This document shows, in pieces, positions 22,271 to 34,862 of a stretch of 64,000 nucleotides of DNA. The stretch's first letter is position 1. Every line of letters starts with the position of its first letter. Below the pieces are notes generated by a model. The model saw only the letters and a list, made by a program, of their open reading frames with translations. It was not told the DNA's origin and did no database searches. This DNA comes from Gloeophyllum trabeum ATCC 11539 (Eukaryota; Basidiomycota; Agaricomycetes; Gloeophyllales; Gloeophyllaceae), in NCBI RefSeq assembly GCF_000344685.1, contig NW_006920425.1, forward strand, positions 207,369 to 271,368, written 5' to 3'. A program made the translations under genes and the position numbers.

Positions 22271-23605
22271 TTACTTCTCCGTGCTGTTTACTTCGTCCGG
22301 ATCGCCCCCGCGTTCTGACTCTCGCATATCCTGGGCACACCTCGTGCAGCCACACCAGAACCACCACCCCTCCCAAAGCCGCCTCCTCCTCGCCTTAATG
22401 TCGTCACTCACGCTTCCATAAGATATGCATAGCTCCTCGCCCACCGTCACGGGTCGGGTAGTGATAAATGAGAAAGTTCGGCCCGTCCGACGTTTCACCA
22501 AGTTCGGCGCACAACCTACCGTAGTTTCAGGAAATGTATGAGAAGAGAGAACAAGATTGTGCAGGAAGGGCATTGACGTACTGTGATTAAAGTAACTCGC
22601 GTCGACCCACACGCCCCACCCAAACATCTCGCTTTCATCTGCGTGCGGGAGCTGCCAGATCCCGAACGAGTTCCCGGCGTCGCGGGCGAAGAGCGCGCGC
22701 GCGTACGTGGGGTCTGCAGCCAGGTCACGCAGCGGGTGGGCGGCGAAGATGGAGGCTAGGAATAGGTAGACGCGCATCCACTGAGATAACTGGTGCGGGG
22801 ACGAGCGGACGCACGCAATTTCATTCGGCTGGAGCGATAAGAATTCGTTCCATGAAATCGGTCGATGCGAAGGAGACTCCGCGCGGATCAAAGATGAGGG
22901 CGAACGAGAAGGCGATGGAGTTGGCGACCTTGGGAAGGTAGTAGCAGAGGATGCGGACAAGGGAGCGGAAAGAGCGGTTTCCTGGCGGTAAACAGATATT
23001 AAGCCCGAAGCTACGAACCTCGCGAGGTCGGCATCGTGCTCGTATTCGAGCGGGACAGCGAGGGCCTTGCGCTTCCCGAACGACATGCGCGCAGTTGCCT
23101 CTGCTTTGGTCCAGACATCGTCCACCAGCTCCTGCGTGACATCGTCTCCTCGCACGTCGGGGGAAACAATGTCGGCGAGGTCAAGCACATTTCGTGTTTT
23201 TTTGCCCGAGCCAAGGGCGGGCTTGATTTTGTAGGCCTTCGCTGCCTCCCGGTCGATGGTCTCGTATACTTCGATGGCAAAGCCGTCTAGGTCGTCCTTC
23301 AGCCACTCCTCTTTACAGGATTCACAGCAGAACCACAACCCTCCTCGTGCTCTGTCCCTCTCCTTCCCCTTCCCTTTGCCCGCCCCTCCCTCACCCGTCA
23401 ACTTGACGGGCCAACTTCCCTTCCCAGCGTCATCCCATGTGTACCTCCAGCACCATGCACAGACCTCCTTCCTGAACACTCTACATACTACGTGCGCGAA
23501 GGGGTAGGGGGATGTGTGGACGACTGTACCTTCTGTAATTTCTGAGGTGGCGAAGGCGCCTCTACCACCGTAGCTTGTCGACTGAATCGTATAGAGAGAA
23601 GACAT
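22271..23605 (-). CDS. SET domain protein with MYND-like zinc finger (SMYD type)
   Basis: Putative lysine methyltransferase of the SMYD/SET5 group. The N-terminal SET strand is GGRGAFATSEITEGTVV. A split zinc finger follows (VCAWCWRYTW, then LWFCCESCKEEW). The SET core has ASYFNHS, CAPNL and ITTRPVTVGEELCISYG, and a post-SET cysteine cluster CGCTRC. The frame is open over 444 codons, but the catalytic block NHS-CAPN is split by a 66-nt insert (22516-22581) with a GTACGT donor and a TAG acceptor. Removing it restores the canonical NHSCxPN, so the true protein is about 422 residues. A low-complexity Ser/Pro stretch (SPTPSPSRSPSS) lies in the middle. Substrate unknown. Confidence 0.88.
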   Translation of the reverse strand: MSSLYTIQSTSYGGRGAFATSEITEGTVVHTSPYPFAHVVCRVFRKEVCAWCWRYTWDDAGKGSWPVKLTGEGGAGKGKGKERDRARGGLWFCCESCKEEWLKDDLDGFAIEVYETIDREAAKAYKIKPALGSGKKTRNVLDLADIVSPDVRGDDVTQELVDDVWTKAEATARMSFGKRKALAVPLEYEHDADLARFVASGLISVYRQETALSAPLSASSATTFPRSPTPSPSRSPSSLIRAESPSHRPISWNEFLSLQPNEIACVRSSPHQLSQWMRVYLFLASIFAAHPLRDLAADPTYARALFARDAGNSFGIWQLPHADESEMFGWGVWVDASYFNHSTSMPFLHNLVLSSHTFPETTVGCAPNLVKRRTGRTFSFITTRPVTVGEELCISYGSVSDDIKARRRRLWEGWWFWCGCTRCAQDMRESERGGDPDEVNSTEK

Positions 23606-23879
23606 AGAGCTAGAACTTGACTCTGTGAAGGTTTTCGTTCATCTGACGGTCTTGGGGTGTATGAACCGGTCTCACGATGTACCGCCCGACAATTACTGTA
23701 CCATAATAGGATGGAACGACACCGAACTAGGCAAGTCGAGGTAATGTGGTACTTGAGAAGTGCCGGCTATCACCGGCTGTATACCTTGTGACTTGACTCT
23801 TGCTTCGGTCCTCATTCTCTGCATGTCTATAGTACAACAGTGCCTTGCATAAGAAACTGAACATCACATTTCCACCCGC

Positions 23880-24723
23880 TGATATGCACTGACACACAAC
23901 AATCACCAAGGACCAAAAGAAATAAACCTAAACTCCGTGATATGGGTGAAGGCAGTCTGAGACAACTGAGGGGTATTTAATAGTTCAAGGGGGAAAGGAG
24001 GAGTAAGATGCCATAGGGTAGTCCATAGGAAGACCTGAAAAAATAAAACAAACACCTTGACACCTGAAACAAACACTAGTTGACACTCCAGAGTATTTAT
24101 CTCCGAAAAGTTGCAATTAAAGTCGCAAGCAACAACACCTTTTGTAGGATCATGCCCGCAGTGGTAAAAATTGCTAGAGACTTGGTTAATTTTATTTTGC
24201 TATGTAGGACGCACTGGAGATAATTAAATTGACAGCGGAGATAAATCACTTGATGAGTCAGGCCTATTGGCAAAGCTAGGATCGGCTATAATTCGCTAAG
24301 TTCGACGCTTTTGAACTTTGAGGGTCGCTGAGATCATAACGCTAATTCTCTGAGATGGTGAAGTGCCAAAAAACTTGTTTTTTCATATGCTACTTTGTAC
24401 AATTTATACTACAGGAATGGCTTTGCAACCGTCTGGAGATAAATAAAGACTGCTACCCACAGGATTGCTCAGCACTTGCTGCCGTTATATCATACACCAT
24501 ACAACTCTCTTGCACTCCCACTTGCTCGTCCCCGCCCCTCGAGGTTGCCTCGACGCTCTGCCATCTGCCCTAAGCGGTCCCATCACTCCATGCGATGTGC
24601 CAGGCATGTGCTAATTACCTCCAGCCGCTCACTTACTGATGCTGGCCTCATGGTGACTTGTGTTATGATTTTCCCATGCTTATCTCATTCTATTTCCATT
24701 CCGAGCATTGCTATTGGACAGTA
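23880..24723 (+). repeat. Left arm of composite fold-back element (Harbinger-derived)
   Basis: 844 bp that reappear inverted at 27744-28589. The outer end begins TGATATGCACTGACACACAA. The outer 560 bp also match the right terminus of the decayed Harbinger element at 60725-61248, and the next 240 bp match 57555-57800. The innermost 63 bp (24661-24723) are the start of an LTR (TGTTATGATTTTCCC), preceded by ACTTG. A 73-codon open frame at 24355-24573 is repeated in the other arm and is probably non-coding. Confidence 0.85.
24661..24723 (-). mobile_element. LTR fragment cut off by the inverted duplication
   Basis: Matches the terminal 63 bp of the solo LTR at 27360-27806, with the same ACTTG flank, and breaks off abruptly at 24723. 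Confidence 0.8.
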
Positions 24724-24879
24724 TTGACCTTGCCTTCAGTTTGTGTATGTGTCTGGGTCTGGTGTGCTTATGGCCACCATCTTATGCTTCCCTGTTCTGC
24801 CTGCTGCTAACACCTATCACATAGTTGAGTTAGGATATAGGACAGTGAATTAGATCACATACCCTTTGATGTCCACAGA

Positions 24880-27000
24880 TTACATGTTAACATAACATGT
24901 GCCCCTTCAGCCAAGCGAATCTCAGATTCAAGACCCTCAGCATCTTCATCCAGACTTCAGGCATTGTCAGGATGATGGGCTGGTCATTATGGAAGGCTGC
25001 AGCATGAAGCTCCTCAAGTTCAGTATTGGCAGTGTGGACATTTGGAACAAATCCATGGGAGAAGAGGGGGGCTGCATTTTGCTGGTCAGGTTCATCTGCT
25101 TCAGGTGGCCCCTCCTCAAAGGACTCTGACATAGTCTCTGTGGTGATGTTGCATACACAGTCAAATACAGATCCATCCTCAGGAACCTGTTGGAGCAAGT
25201 CGCTGTCAACAGTGACATGGTGGGCCTTGAATGTAGGGTGGTGTATCTCTAAATATTCAAGCCACTGCTGAATAGCTGCTCGTCAAACACGGAAGTCCTG
25301 GTGAATTGTGTTGTTGGTTTCATCATCCATTCTAGTGCAGTGCATGATAATCACTTCACATTGCTCAGGAAGGAGTGGTACTTTGGCATAGAAGAGGGCA
25401 TTCTCCCGAGGAAAGTTGCAAATGTGGCCAGTGTACTTGTATTGCCCACCATGAACCTGCCAGACTTGGAGTAATGCATGGACAGGGATATGAGCATTTC
25501 CTCCATCTGACTGAGCTCAGGAAGATTGGGAACATCTGGTCCAGGATACATGCAGTTTGATGGTTGAAACTTTTTGTTCTTCTGGCATTTGCTGCATAGG
25601 CCATTCTTGACTCCCAGATCAAACCATTGCTCATGACATCCATTACACTTCTCCATAGACAGTCCCATGATTTTCTCTCGAACAGAATCCAACAGGGCTT
25701 TGTCCTCAGCAGATACAGCACAGTCTTCATTGTGATGTTGTGGAAGTGGTTCATCAGCAGCTGGTGGAGGTGTAGGTGGAGGAACTGGCACATGGCCACC
25801 TTGATGTGGCTGGTGCTCAGGTAAGGATCTTGAGACGTCTTCCTGTTGGTGTATCTCCCTCTGAGCTTCTGCATTTCTGTGCTCCTGTTGTCATCTCTGC
25901 CTGTTCCTTCTCTGCCGTTCACAGCATCCTTCACATTGTTTCAATGCTCCAAATACCTCCAGAGAGACTCAATGGCCTGATGCAGTGCACCAGAGAAGTC
26001 GTGGATTGCTTGGATGCTGATCTCGTGCTTTATGTCCATGGGTTATTCAGTTATCGATAGGATGATGTGTGTTGCTGACAATGCGTGCAGGAGAGCAACC
26101 ATGGAGACCTTGGACTCTGTGGCCATTCTCACCCTCTTCCTCCTCCTCTTCCTGATGGTGAGCCTGGATATTCTGGGGCTCCGTGCCAGCATCAGGAACA
26201 GAAAAAAGTTCCGGACCAAGAGCAGGGATGTCAAAAGCAGGCAACTGGGTGGGTGGACGAAAGACATCTTGTGTTGGACTGGGTGGCAGTGGAGAATGCA
26301 AGACATGTGGGAGAACAGGAGAAGCAGGAATACCAATCCGATTTCTCAGCCAAAGTGACAGGGAAGGTGGAGTGTGGGGATGGACAGGGATAGCACCATT
26401 CTTGGGAGGTGTTCGAGGAGCTGAATGGGATATCAGTGTACTTCCTTTGACAAAGAATTATTTAATAGTACTCACGACCACCACCAGTTGTCCAGAAGAA
26501 AGGCACCAAGTCATTCCCAGTGAAAGGATCAGGGCTCTCAGGAGTAGATGGATGAAGAGTTGCCAAACTGACAGGCTCAGATGGTGGTGTTGCATGTCCT
26601 GAGATGTGACTGTGTTTACTATGCTCACGTGTCACAGGGGTCTGAGGTGTACGCTGAGAATGTCAGCGCGATCCATGGCACCAAGGTGTAAGAGGTGCTA
26701 CAGCAAAGCTTAGAGAATTCTCACAATCAAAATATTAATGCAACTCACGACCACCTCCACAGGTCAGAGGGAATGGTACCATGTCTTCTTGCAAAGAATT
26801 GTTAGCAATGGGCGATTGCTGATGGTGAGGTGGTGTAATGGGTGTGACATATTCAAGCAATGAGGACTGATTCCGGAATTGAGCAGGTGGAGGGGTAACA
26901 TATTCAAGGGATGACAACCGTTCACATGGTGCATGAGGAGAGGCCACCTGGGCTGGTGGAGTACCCATAGGCTCAGGCACCTGAGAGTTGTAGCCCACAC
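24880..27000 (-). pseudogene. Decayed N-terminal part of a Helitron replication-initiator/helicase gene
   Basis: Minus-strand pieces in several frames. The clearest, 25351-25791, has a zinc-binding block KCNGCHEQWFDLGVKNGLC followed by CSKCQKNKKF, then MYPGPDVPNLPELSQMEEML. The next, reached by a frameshift, has NFPREN and VIIMHCTRMDDETNNTIHQD with FRVRRAAIQQWLEYL. This order (Cys motif, LPELS-EEMLI, FPR, DFRVRR) is the N-terminal Helitron-like domain of basidiomycete Helitrons. Upstream pieces (26735-26998 and near 26480) carry repeated Pro-rich exons ending LVPF..GGGRE. The Rep HUH motif and the helicase are absent. Frameshifts and stops mean it cannot be autonomous. It fills the centre of the fold-back. 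Confidence 0.8.
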
Positions 27001-27354
27001 CTCACCGGTGATAAGCCTCAGGATCGTCTGACCCCCGAAAATGCGGACTCAGCACATCGTACAAGCCCTCCGGAGCTTATTCGACACAGCACTCACACGC
27101 CACTAGGCTTCTATGGGCTCTAAAGAACTGCTCTATTTAGCTCCGGACTTCCTAGCATCCTCGAGGCGTACACGGACCGATTCCGTGATTTATCTCCGCA
27201 AACAGGAGCTCCGGAGCGACTTAACCAATGCAACTTCTAGATGAATTAGCTCCGGGGCCGTGGGCACTTCTATCAAGGGGCATCGTCCTCATGCCCACCC
27301 TCCAGCACTCACTCCCCCTCGTTTCCGTCAAGATACCGAAGGTGCGGACACATA
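27001..27354 (-). mobile_element. Internal Harbinger sequence matching 57800-58140
   Basis: Inverted relative to the Harbinger copy in the right part of the window, sharing among others the block with CCCCCGAAAATGC and the run CTCGAGG. It joins the Helitron remnant to the right arm. Confidence 0.8.
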
Positions 27355-27359
27355 CAAGT

Positions 27360-27806
27360 TGTTAGGAAGCAATGTCCTAACTAGTCGTTTGAGATAACTG
27401 GGCCACGTGCCAACAGTTATGTTGTCACTACCTCAGTAAGCATACTGAAAGGTAGGTCTCGCCGGGCCAATGCCAACAGTCATGTCAAGAGTCCAGGTAA
27501 TCGCTGTATTCAACAGGAGGTTGAACTAAGGAATACATGGGTTTTGCTACAGTATATATAGTAACTGGTATAGGGGTTAATGCCCAAAGAAGATATCAAT
27601 AAGAAAGGACACGTAAGCTATCCTGTGAGAATGTAACTCAGAGAAATGAGAAATACAAGGGCGCCCATTGGTAGAAGGTGAGTCAAGGGAGATAATGTGT
27701 GAGAAGAAGATAGTGTCCATGGGAAGGTCGACTCAGCGAAAGGTACTGTCCAATAGCAATGCTCGGAATGGAAATAGAATGAGATAAGCATGGGAAAATC
27801 ATAACA
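27360..27806. mobile_element. Solo LTR with 5-bp target duplication CAAGT
   Basis: 447 bp running from TGTTAGGAAGC to ATCATAACA, so TG...CA ends, flanked by CAAGT on both sides (27355-27359 and 27807-27811). A second copy lies inverted at 63264-63711. No internal retrotransposon remains, as expected after LTR-LTR recombination. Confidence 0.92.
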
Positions 27807-28589
27807 CAAGTCACCATGAGGCCAGCATCAGTAAGTGAGCGGCCGGAGGTAATTAGCACATGCCTGGCACATCGCATGGAGTGATGGGACCGCTTAGGGC
27901 AGATGGCAGAGCGTCAAGGCAACCTCTAGGGGCGGGGACGAGCAAGTGGGAGTGCAAGAGAGTTGTATGGTGTATGGTATAATGGCGGCAAGTGCTGAGC
28001 AATCCTGTGGGTAGCAGTCTTTATTTATCTCCAGACGGTTGCAAAGCCATTCCTGTAGTATAAATTGTACAAAGTAGCATATGAAAAAACAAGTTTTTTG
28101 GCACTTCACCATCTCAGAGAATTAGCGTTACAATCTCAGCAACCCGAGAAGTTCAAAAGCGTTGAACCTAGTGAATTATAACTGATCCTAGCTTTGCCAA
28201 TAGGCCTGACTCGTCGAGTGAATTATCTCCGCCATCGATTCGATTAGCTCCGGTGAGTCCCACATAGCGAAATAAAATTAAACAAGTCTTTCTAGCGTTT
28301 CCTACTCCCGTGGGCCCGAACCTACACTCGGTTCCGTGGTTTGCGACTTTGTTTGCGACTTTCCGGAGACAAATACTCCGGAGCGTCCCTTAGTATTTGT
28401 TTCAGGTGCCAAGGTTTTTGTTTTATTTTTCTAGGTCTTCCTACGGGCTACCCTACGGCGTCTTACTCCTCCTTTCCCCCTCAAACTATTAAATACCCTT
28501 CAGTTGTCTCGGACCACCTTCACCCATATCACGGGGTTTAGATTTATTTCTTTTGGTCCTTGGTGATTGTTGTGTGTCAGTGCATATCA
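27744..28589 (-). repeat. Right arm of composite fold-back element
   Basis: Inverted counterpart of 23880-24723, ending GTGCATATCA at 28589. It includes part of the solo LTR at its inner edge. Confidence 0.85.
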
Positions 28590-29937
28590 CCAGTTGTATG
28601 CCTGTATTGCAGCCAGTTGCTGACCAACCGGGGTTCCAGCAGGTATATCGTCTGAATGAGGAACCTGTGGGAAGTGGATCTCAAGTAGTTGTGATGCAGC
28701 CCATGGAAGAAACTCCATGAGAATTGGCTGGGAAGGGTTTGGAGACTCCATGCTCAGCAGTGTCCCTGCAGCAAATCCAGGTGGTGCTCTCTTGTGAGTC
28801 CTACGCCTAGGTCCAGTGGAGCACCACTTGGAAATACAGTCTAGATCACAGAGGCCCAGAAGCCGCCAGAAAGTTGCCTAGTATGGTCCTACGGGGTTGA
28901 ACCCATGTCCTCAGGAAGTGACCTTACAAGAATCCACAGCACAACTATGTAATGCCGCAAGGCAGTATCGAGTATAACACTCAACCGTTTCTATGTACCC
29001 CTTTTCTGCAAGGCAGGTGGAAGTACTATGAACACAGGGCAAATGGTGCCCAAGCTACTGACACCACAGGTTGAGAGAGGTCCCACAGCTATGAAAAGAC
29101 TCTGTTTGGCGACAGCAAACTATGGCAATGCGGGTAGACTTCACAACACTTAAGCAGTTCTTCCCAAGCTGGCAGTGCACGGCACTCCTCAAAACCAGAA
29201 ATAGACTACAGGATCAGAAAAGCAGAGAAGGAGGGTGCAATTGCAAAGTGATGTTCTCGGACGAGACAGGCAATTTTTCTCACCGGCGGAAGCGCAAGTC
29301 GGGCGGGAACAGACGCGGCGGGACACGTGGCACGGACGCAGAGACGCGCTCGTCGGCAAGAGCCGACGCAGCGGTGGCGCTAACCCTAATGTTGGGTTCC
29401 AGTGCATGGGTGGCGTGGGAAATCGCTTTTGCATTTCGCGGCCCCTACTCGGACAAAGGGGGAGCAAGCTCCCCCAATAAACAAATACGGTTTTGATGGC
29501 TCAATTCCCGACAAGCAGAGGCCTTGCTAGTCGCAAGGTAATGTGCTTCCAATGTGCTTCGCTACTTAGTCCGACCGAATTGCCTCCCTCTTTGGCAGGA
29601 GAGAGGACGGTCGGCATATAACGGTGTTTCGCGCAGACATCGCAAGACTGCATGGACAACGCATGGACTTTATCCACCGGCATGGAGAAAATGAATGAGA
29701 TGAATATTCAATACAGGTGTTCTCTCAAGCTGCCACACTCGCTAAGCAACGCACCGTTGAGAACACATCCCCATCGTCCTTCCACTGTAAGGCAAACTAC
29801 CACACATAGACACATCACTGCTCCTCTCGTTGATGCGATGTGCCAAATTAATTTTGCCTGAGCCCAGAAGATTGTCCCTGTAATATACATGTACACCCTA
29901 TTGCTATGCGAAGGCACTGCCCATGTAACTCATCGGT
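28590..29937. other. Intergenic, repeat-like sequence of unknown origin
   Basis: About 1.35 kb. A perfect hairpin GGGGGAG-CAAG-CTCCCCC-type inverted repeat lies near 29459-29476. The open frame of 124 codons at 29122-29496 has no recognisable motif. No TE ends established. Confidence 0.45.
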
Positions 29938-31575
29938 CTATGAATCGGTCACCTGGAAACCCGTCGCGTACAGATAACGAAATGTAAAAACCAATCCAAC
30001 GGCTGCACCGATAATAAGGGCGGTCAACATCAGCCACGCCCAGTGAGTGATCGCGGAACGTAGGAGATCCTTCCACCACTGGAGGAAGGTGAGCCCCTCA
30101 TCTGGTGCAGCCGTACCGCGATGATGGCCAAGGTGTTCAGGAGCGAACTTCTCCGTGATTTCCGAATACGCTTGCAGCTTCTCGGTGCCATCAGGGTCGA
30201 ATGTATCTAATCCGTCGTAAGACTGCATGTTGAATTTGCTTATGCGGAAGGTGGTTTTCGCTGGCGTGGCACGCAAGACGCGTCGTTTGCTTTCACGTGC
30301 GCTTGCGACCTGAAAGATGGCTAGCACAGGAGGGACAGCGGCAAATAGCGCCAGCAACTGTGGACAAAGTAATTCAGCGTCGAGTAATTAGCCGTATCGA
30401 TGTTTATACGTACCTGTCCAAAGGATACGGAGCCGCCTGGAACGATCCCTACTCCGCTGAGTACCGCTGTTCCCTCCGTGACCCACACCCAGACAATGAA
30501 AGGAACGCCTATAAACGCCATGAAACGGGTATGCGGGTACTTTGTCCACATTTGGCGTCTGTTGCGTGTTCAAAGGTAAACCTCAGCCACGCATGTCAGG
30601 CATTCGAATCCCACGTACGCGAATACCCTGGCATTGGCCCAGGAGAGGTACCAACCGCGTTGGCGCTCAAGCCATGCCGACTTCCGTCTATTCCACTCTA
30701 CCAGCACGAATAACAAGAGCACGAGGAACTCCACAGGGAATATCCAGACAGATGCCTTGGCGAGTAAAAAGAACGGGGCAAACACATCGAGTCCCGCTTG
30801 GTAGCACGATTCTTGCGTGAAGAACGAGGATACCTTGTTAGGCAGAGGTGTGATAATGATGAAGGCAAGATAAAGCCCGAAGGATACCAAAAGGAGGACG
30901 TGGCGAGCGATTGTCGACGCTGTCCAAGGTCTTCTGCGGAAGCGGGCGAGGTTCCAGAATGTCTGGCCCCAGAGAAAGCAACTCAGCGGAGACCCGACAA
31001 TGAGAAGTGCGACTTCGGCGTGGATTCTGGCGAGCTGCTGTTTTGCCAGTGATATAAAACCGGAAACCAAGAGGGAGTATAAGGTCAATAACTGCGACCA
31101 GATTATTTCGGAGCTATTGTTCCCCATGTTCAGCACGCATGCTGCAAGGAGGAAGTCAGCACTTGATTCAGTCGACCACGGAAATCGTAATACCTGTTGC
31201 AAAAGAGATGATATAGGCTTGGAAATGACATCAGTCGAAATGTATCTCTCAGAAGCTTTAGACTCACCGGAGAGACGTGTGAGAAAGCCTTCATATAGGG
31301 TCAGCTCTGTCTTATCGTAGGTTGACTCGCAGCCACTCACCAGCGATGTCCCCGTTGGGGCAGTATCCGTAAGGACATCCGTCGTCCGGCGGATTGTTGC
31401 AATAGGCTACCCAAAAGTTATCTTCGTTCGCTCCAAGTAGGGTGCCGATGCATTGGGTAAGCATGGCCTCGCTGGTCGCGTTCTGAGAAGAGAGACTGTC
31501 GTTAGCTGTCTTCCACAGATCCAGGCATATCTTGCTGTTGAAGAGAGCAAGGGAAGTCGCATTTGCAGCTGCCAT
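29938..31575 (-). CDS. Multipass membrane protein of unknown function
   Basis: The start at 31575 gives MAAANATSLALFNSKICLDL and an extracellular-looking N-terminal part rich in N-glycosylation sequons and cysteines (CPYGYCPNGDIAG). Spliced exons then supply at least six hydrophobic segments, for example VLLLVSFGLYLAFIIITPLP, the segment around FPVEFLVLLLFVLVEW, AFIGVPFIVWVWVTEG, LLALFAAVPPVLAIFQVA and AWLMLTALIIGAAVGLVFTF, the last close to the C-terminus (FQVTDS, stop 29938). This topology (glycosylated Cys-rich ectodomain plus helices) is common among uncharacterised Agaricomycete membrane proteins. I do not recognise a family and assign no function. Confidence 0.75.
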
Positions 31576-32160
31576 CGCTAGCAGACGACAACGGACGACC
31601 GTTGAGAGGATGTGGATTCGGTCTGAGCATGAAGGGCGGCGCTTTTATCGGCCGCAACGCGCGGACAAGGCGGGAGATGCAAGGACTGGTTGCTATCAGT
31701 ACCTGAGGATAAAGTTGATGCAACCCTGTCTGTATACGAGAGCGAACATGATTTCCCGTAAAATAGACTAGGACAGGTCCGAAAGGTTATTCCCAGCGCC
31801 TGTATGGGCGCCTCTGTCCATTGCCACACTACCACATCTGATGAATCCTTGGCAATTTATCTCCATTGGGAGGAGCATCCGTGAGATCGGAATGCTATCG
31901 TTCCCATAAGACGTTGATTTTTAGGACGAGCGTCAGATGTGACAGTGTCATAGACTCAACACAATATTTCCGTAGGACGGTGGGCGGTGTGGCAAGCATT
32001 ACGTAATTGAGAAGGCTACGCAGATCTCCTCAAGATCGCCGCACTGGATCCCGACGCGTTCGAAATCCATCGATATACAGCCGCCCAGTCCGTTCCAGCC
32101 TCCCTCCGCCGCCATATAACCTGCTTTCGTCGGCCCAAATTCTTCCAAACTAAGACTACA
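31576..32160. promoter_or_regulatory. Divergent promoter interval before triosephosphate isomerase
   Basis: About 585 bp between two divergent starts. An AT-rich CATATAAC lies about 45 bp before the isomerase ATG. No gene seen. Confidence 0.4.
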
Positions 32161-33418
<1,258 letters not shown>

Positions 33419-34862
33419 ACATAAGCGCGCGTTCGGCGGAGTGAAGAACAACATAGGAATGACTACAAATGAAGACTGTACAGTGTATCAATATATTATA
33501 GAACATCTCTGAAACTCCGCTGACTTCTCGTTCTCATTCCCCGCGTAAGCTTGTGCGGCACGGCGAAAGGTGCATGACTTCCTATGTAAGTTACGGGAAG
33601 GCGGTAACCTAGCGGCACAGCCAAAATACACCAGGATTGTCTCAGCTCAAGTCCCCTATCGATGACTGATCATGACTTGGTTGTCGGGGCACTTGAGACG
33701 CGAATGCGTGAATTCGGCTGTTAGGCGCTCGCTAACTCAGGGTGATATCTCCTGCGACGATTGCTGTTCTGGTGATATTTGTTATTTAGAGAACTTTCGA
33801 TCACATGCCTTTCGAGCGCGGTGAGTTGAATGTCAGCTATCCTTGTTTTCCGTTGAATCGTGCATCTGGCTCGGAACCTACGTCTGTTGGAGGACTTGGG
33901 GCTGAATTCCAGAAATCTATCTCTTTGTCCCTGGGATGCGCGGTATCGGGTAAGGTTTCTGGACTATATTCACAGTAAGACAAGTCATAATACTGCATGG
34001 CTTCTTCTTCCATTGATATCACGGTATATAGGGCACCCAGCCGTACGACGTATTGTCGAGGATTGGTTTCAACAGCGCCTGATAACGGAGAAAGGTACAT
34101 GCGAGCCCTGCTGCACGATGAAAACGCGTGCCACGGGCGTCTACGGTGCATTCTGGTCCCTCATCATCGACGACGATCCTGCAAGCCAAGCCGAGACTTA
34201 TGTATAGTGGCCAGCGCCTCTGGGAATGTCTATGGTATGAGCAGTCTCTGACTCGGGTATATCTCCTGGCGGGCACACCGCACGAAGTTGCCATGCGTCG
34301 ACGGCGAGGCGCGATGGCGCTACGACGGGCACTGTTATCTCCAGCGCCCTGTTGGCTATGTGAAGAGATGATAACGAAATAAATACAGGGTATTATGTTC
34401 TATCCTTCTTGCCTTCTCCAAAGTTATAGGAAGGGCCCTGAACGCCCAGTGATCTTTCCAGATGTGTAGGATGGCCGCATCGATAGCAGGTTTCACAAGG
34501 AGCACACACTCTACGTTGGAGACCATGGGATAACCCCTGGATCCTGTCGTTTATCGCCAATATCCCGGCACCATATGCGTAGGCTAGTTGTAAGGTTATG
34601 ATGACCTCATGATGGATGGTCGGGGGTTGTCAGGCGGATGTCTGTCGCGCCTGCTTCATTGGAACGTTTGTGGGGCTTAATTTCTTAAGACGCCGCTGCA
34701 TCATGGGTAGTGCTATTCCATACGCTCGGAATTTCTCCCACCACGCTTACACGATCGCAGAACTCTCTCGCTCGCTTGAGGATATCTTACCGAGTATATA
34801 AGACTTACACGATTACTCCCGCCCTTCAGTCTCTTTCATTGATACTATCCCCCCTCCTTACA
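33419..34862. other. Intergenic stretch before the EF-hand/ZZ gene
   Basis: About 1.4 kb. Overlapping frames near 33837-34207 on both strands lack motifs. No repeats recognised apart from the TATA box listed separately. Confidence 0.5.
34795..34802 (+). promoter_or_regulatory. TATA box of the EF-hand/ZZ gene
   Basis: TATATAAG 61 nt before the ATG at 34863. Confidence 0.55.

Noticed and set aside
24355..24573. 73-codon frame repeated at 27894-28112
   Set aside because: Conserved only because both lie in the inverted arms; short, and without a coding signature.
29122..29496. 124-codon frame and nearby hairpin as a gene or tRNA
   Set aside because: No motif in the frame, and the fold does not form a tRNA cloverleaf. 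The GGGGGAG hairpin alone is not enough to call a Helitron end.
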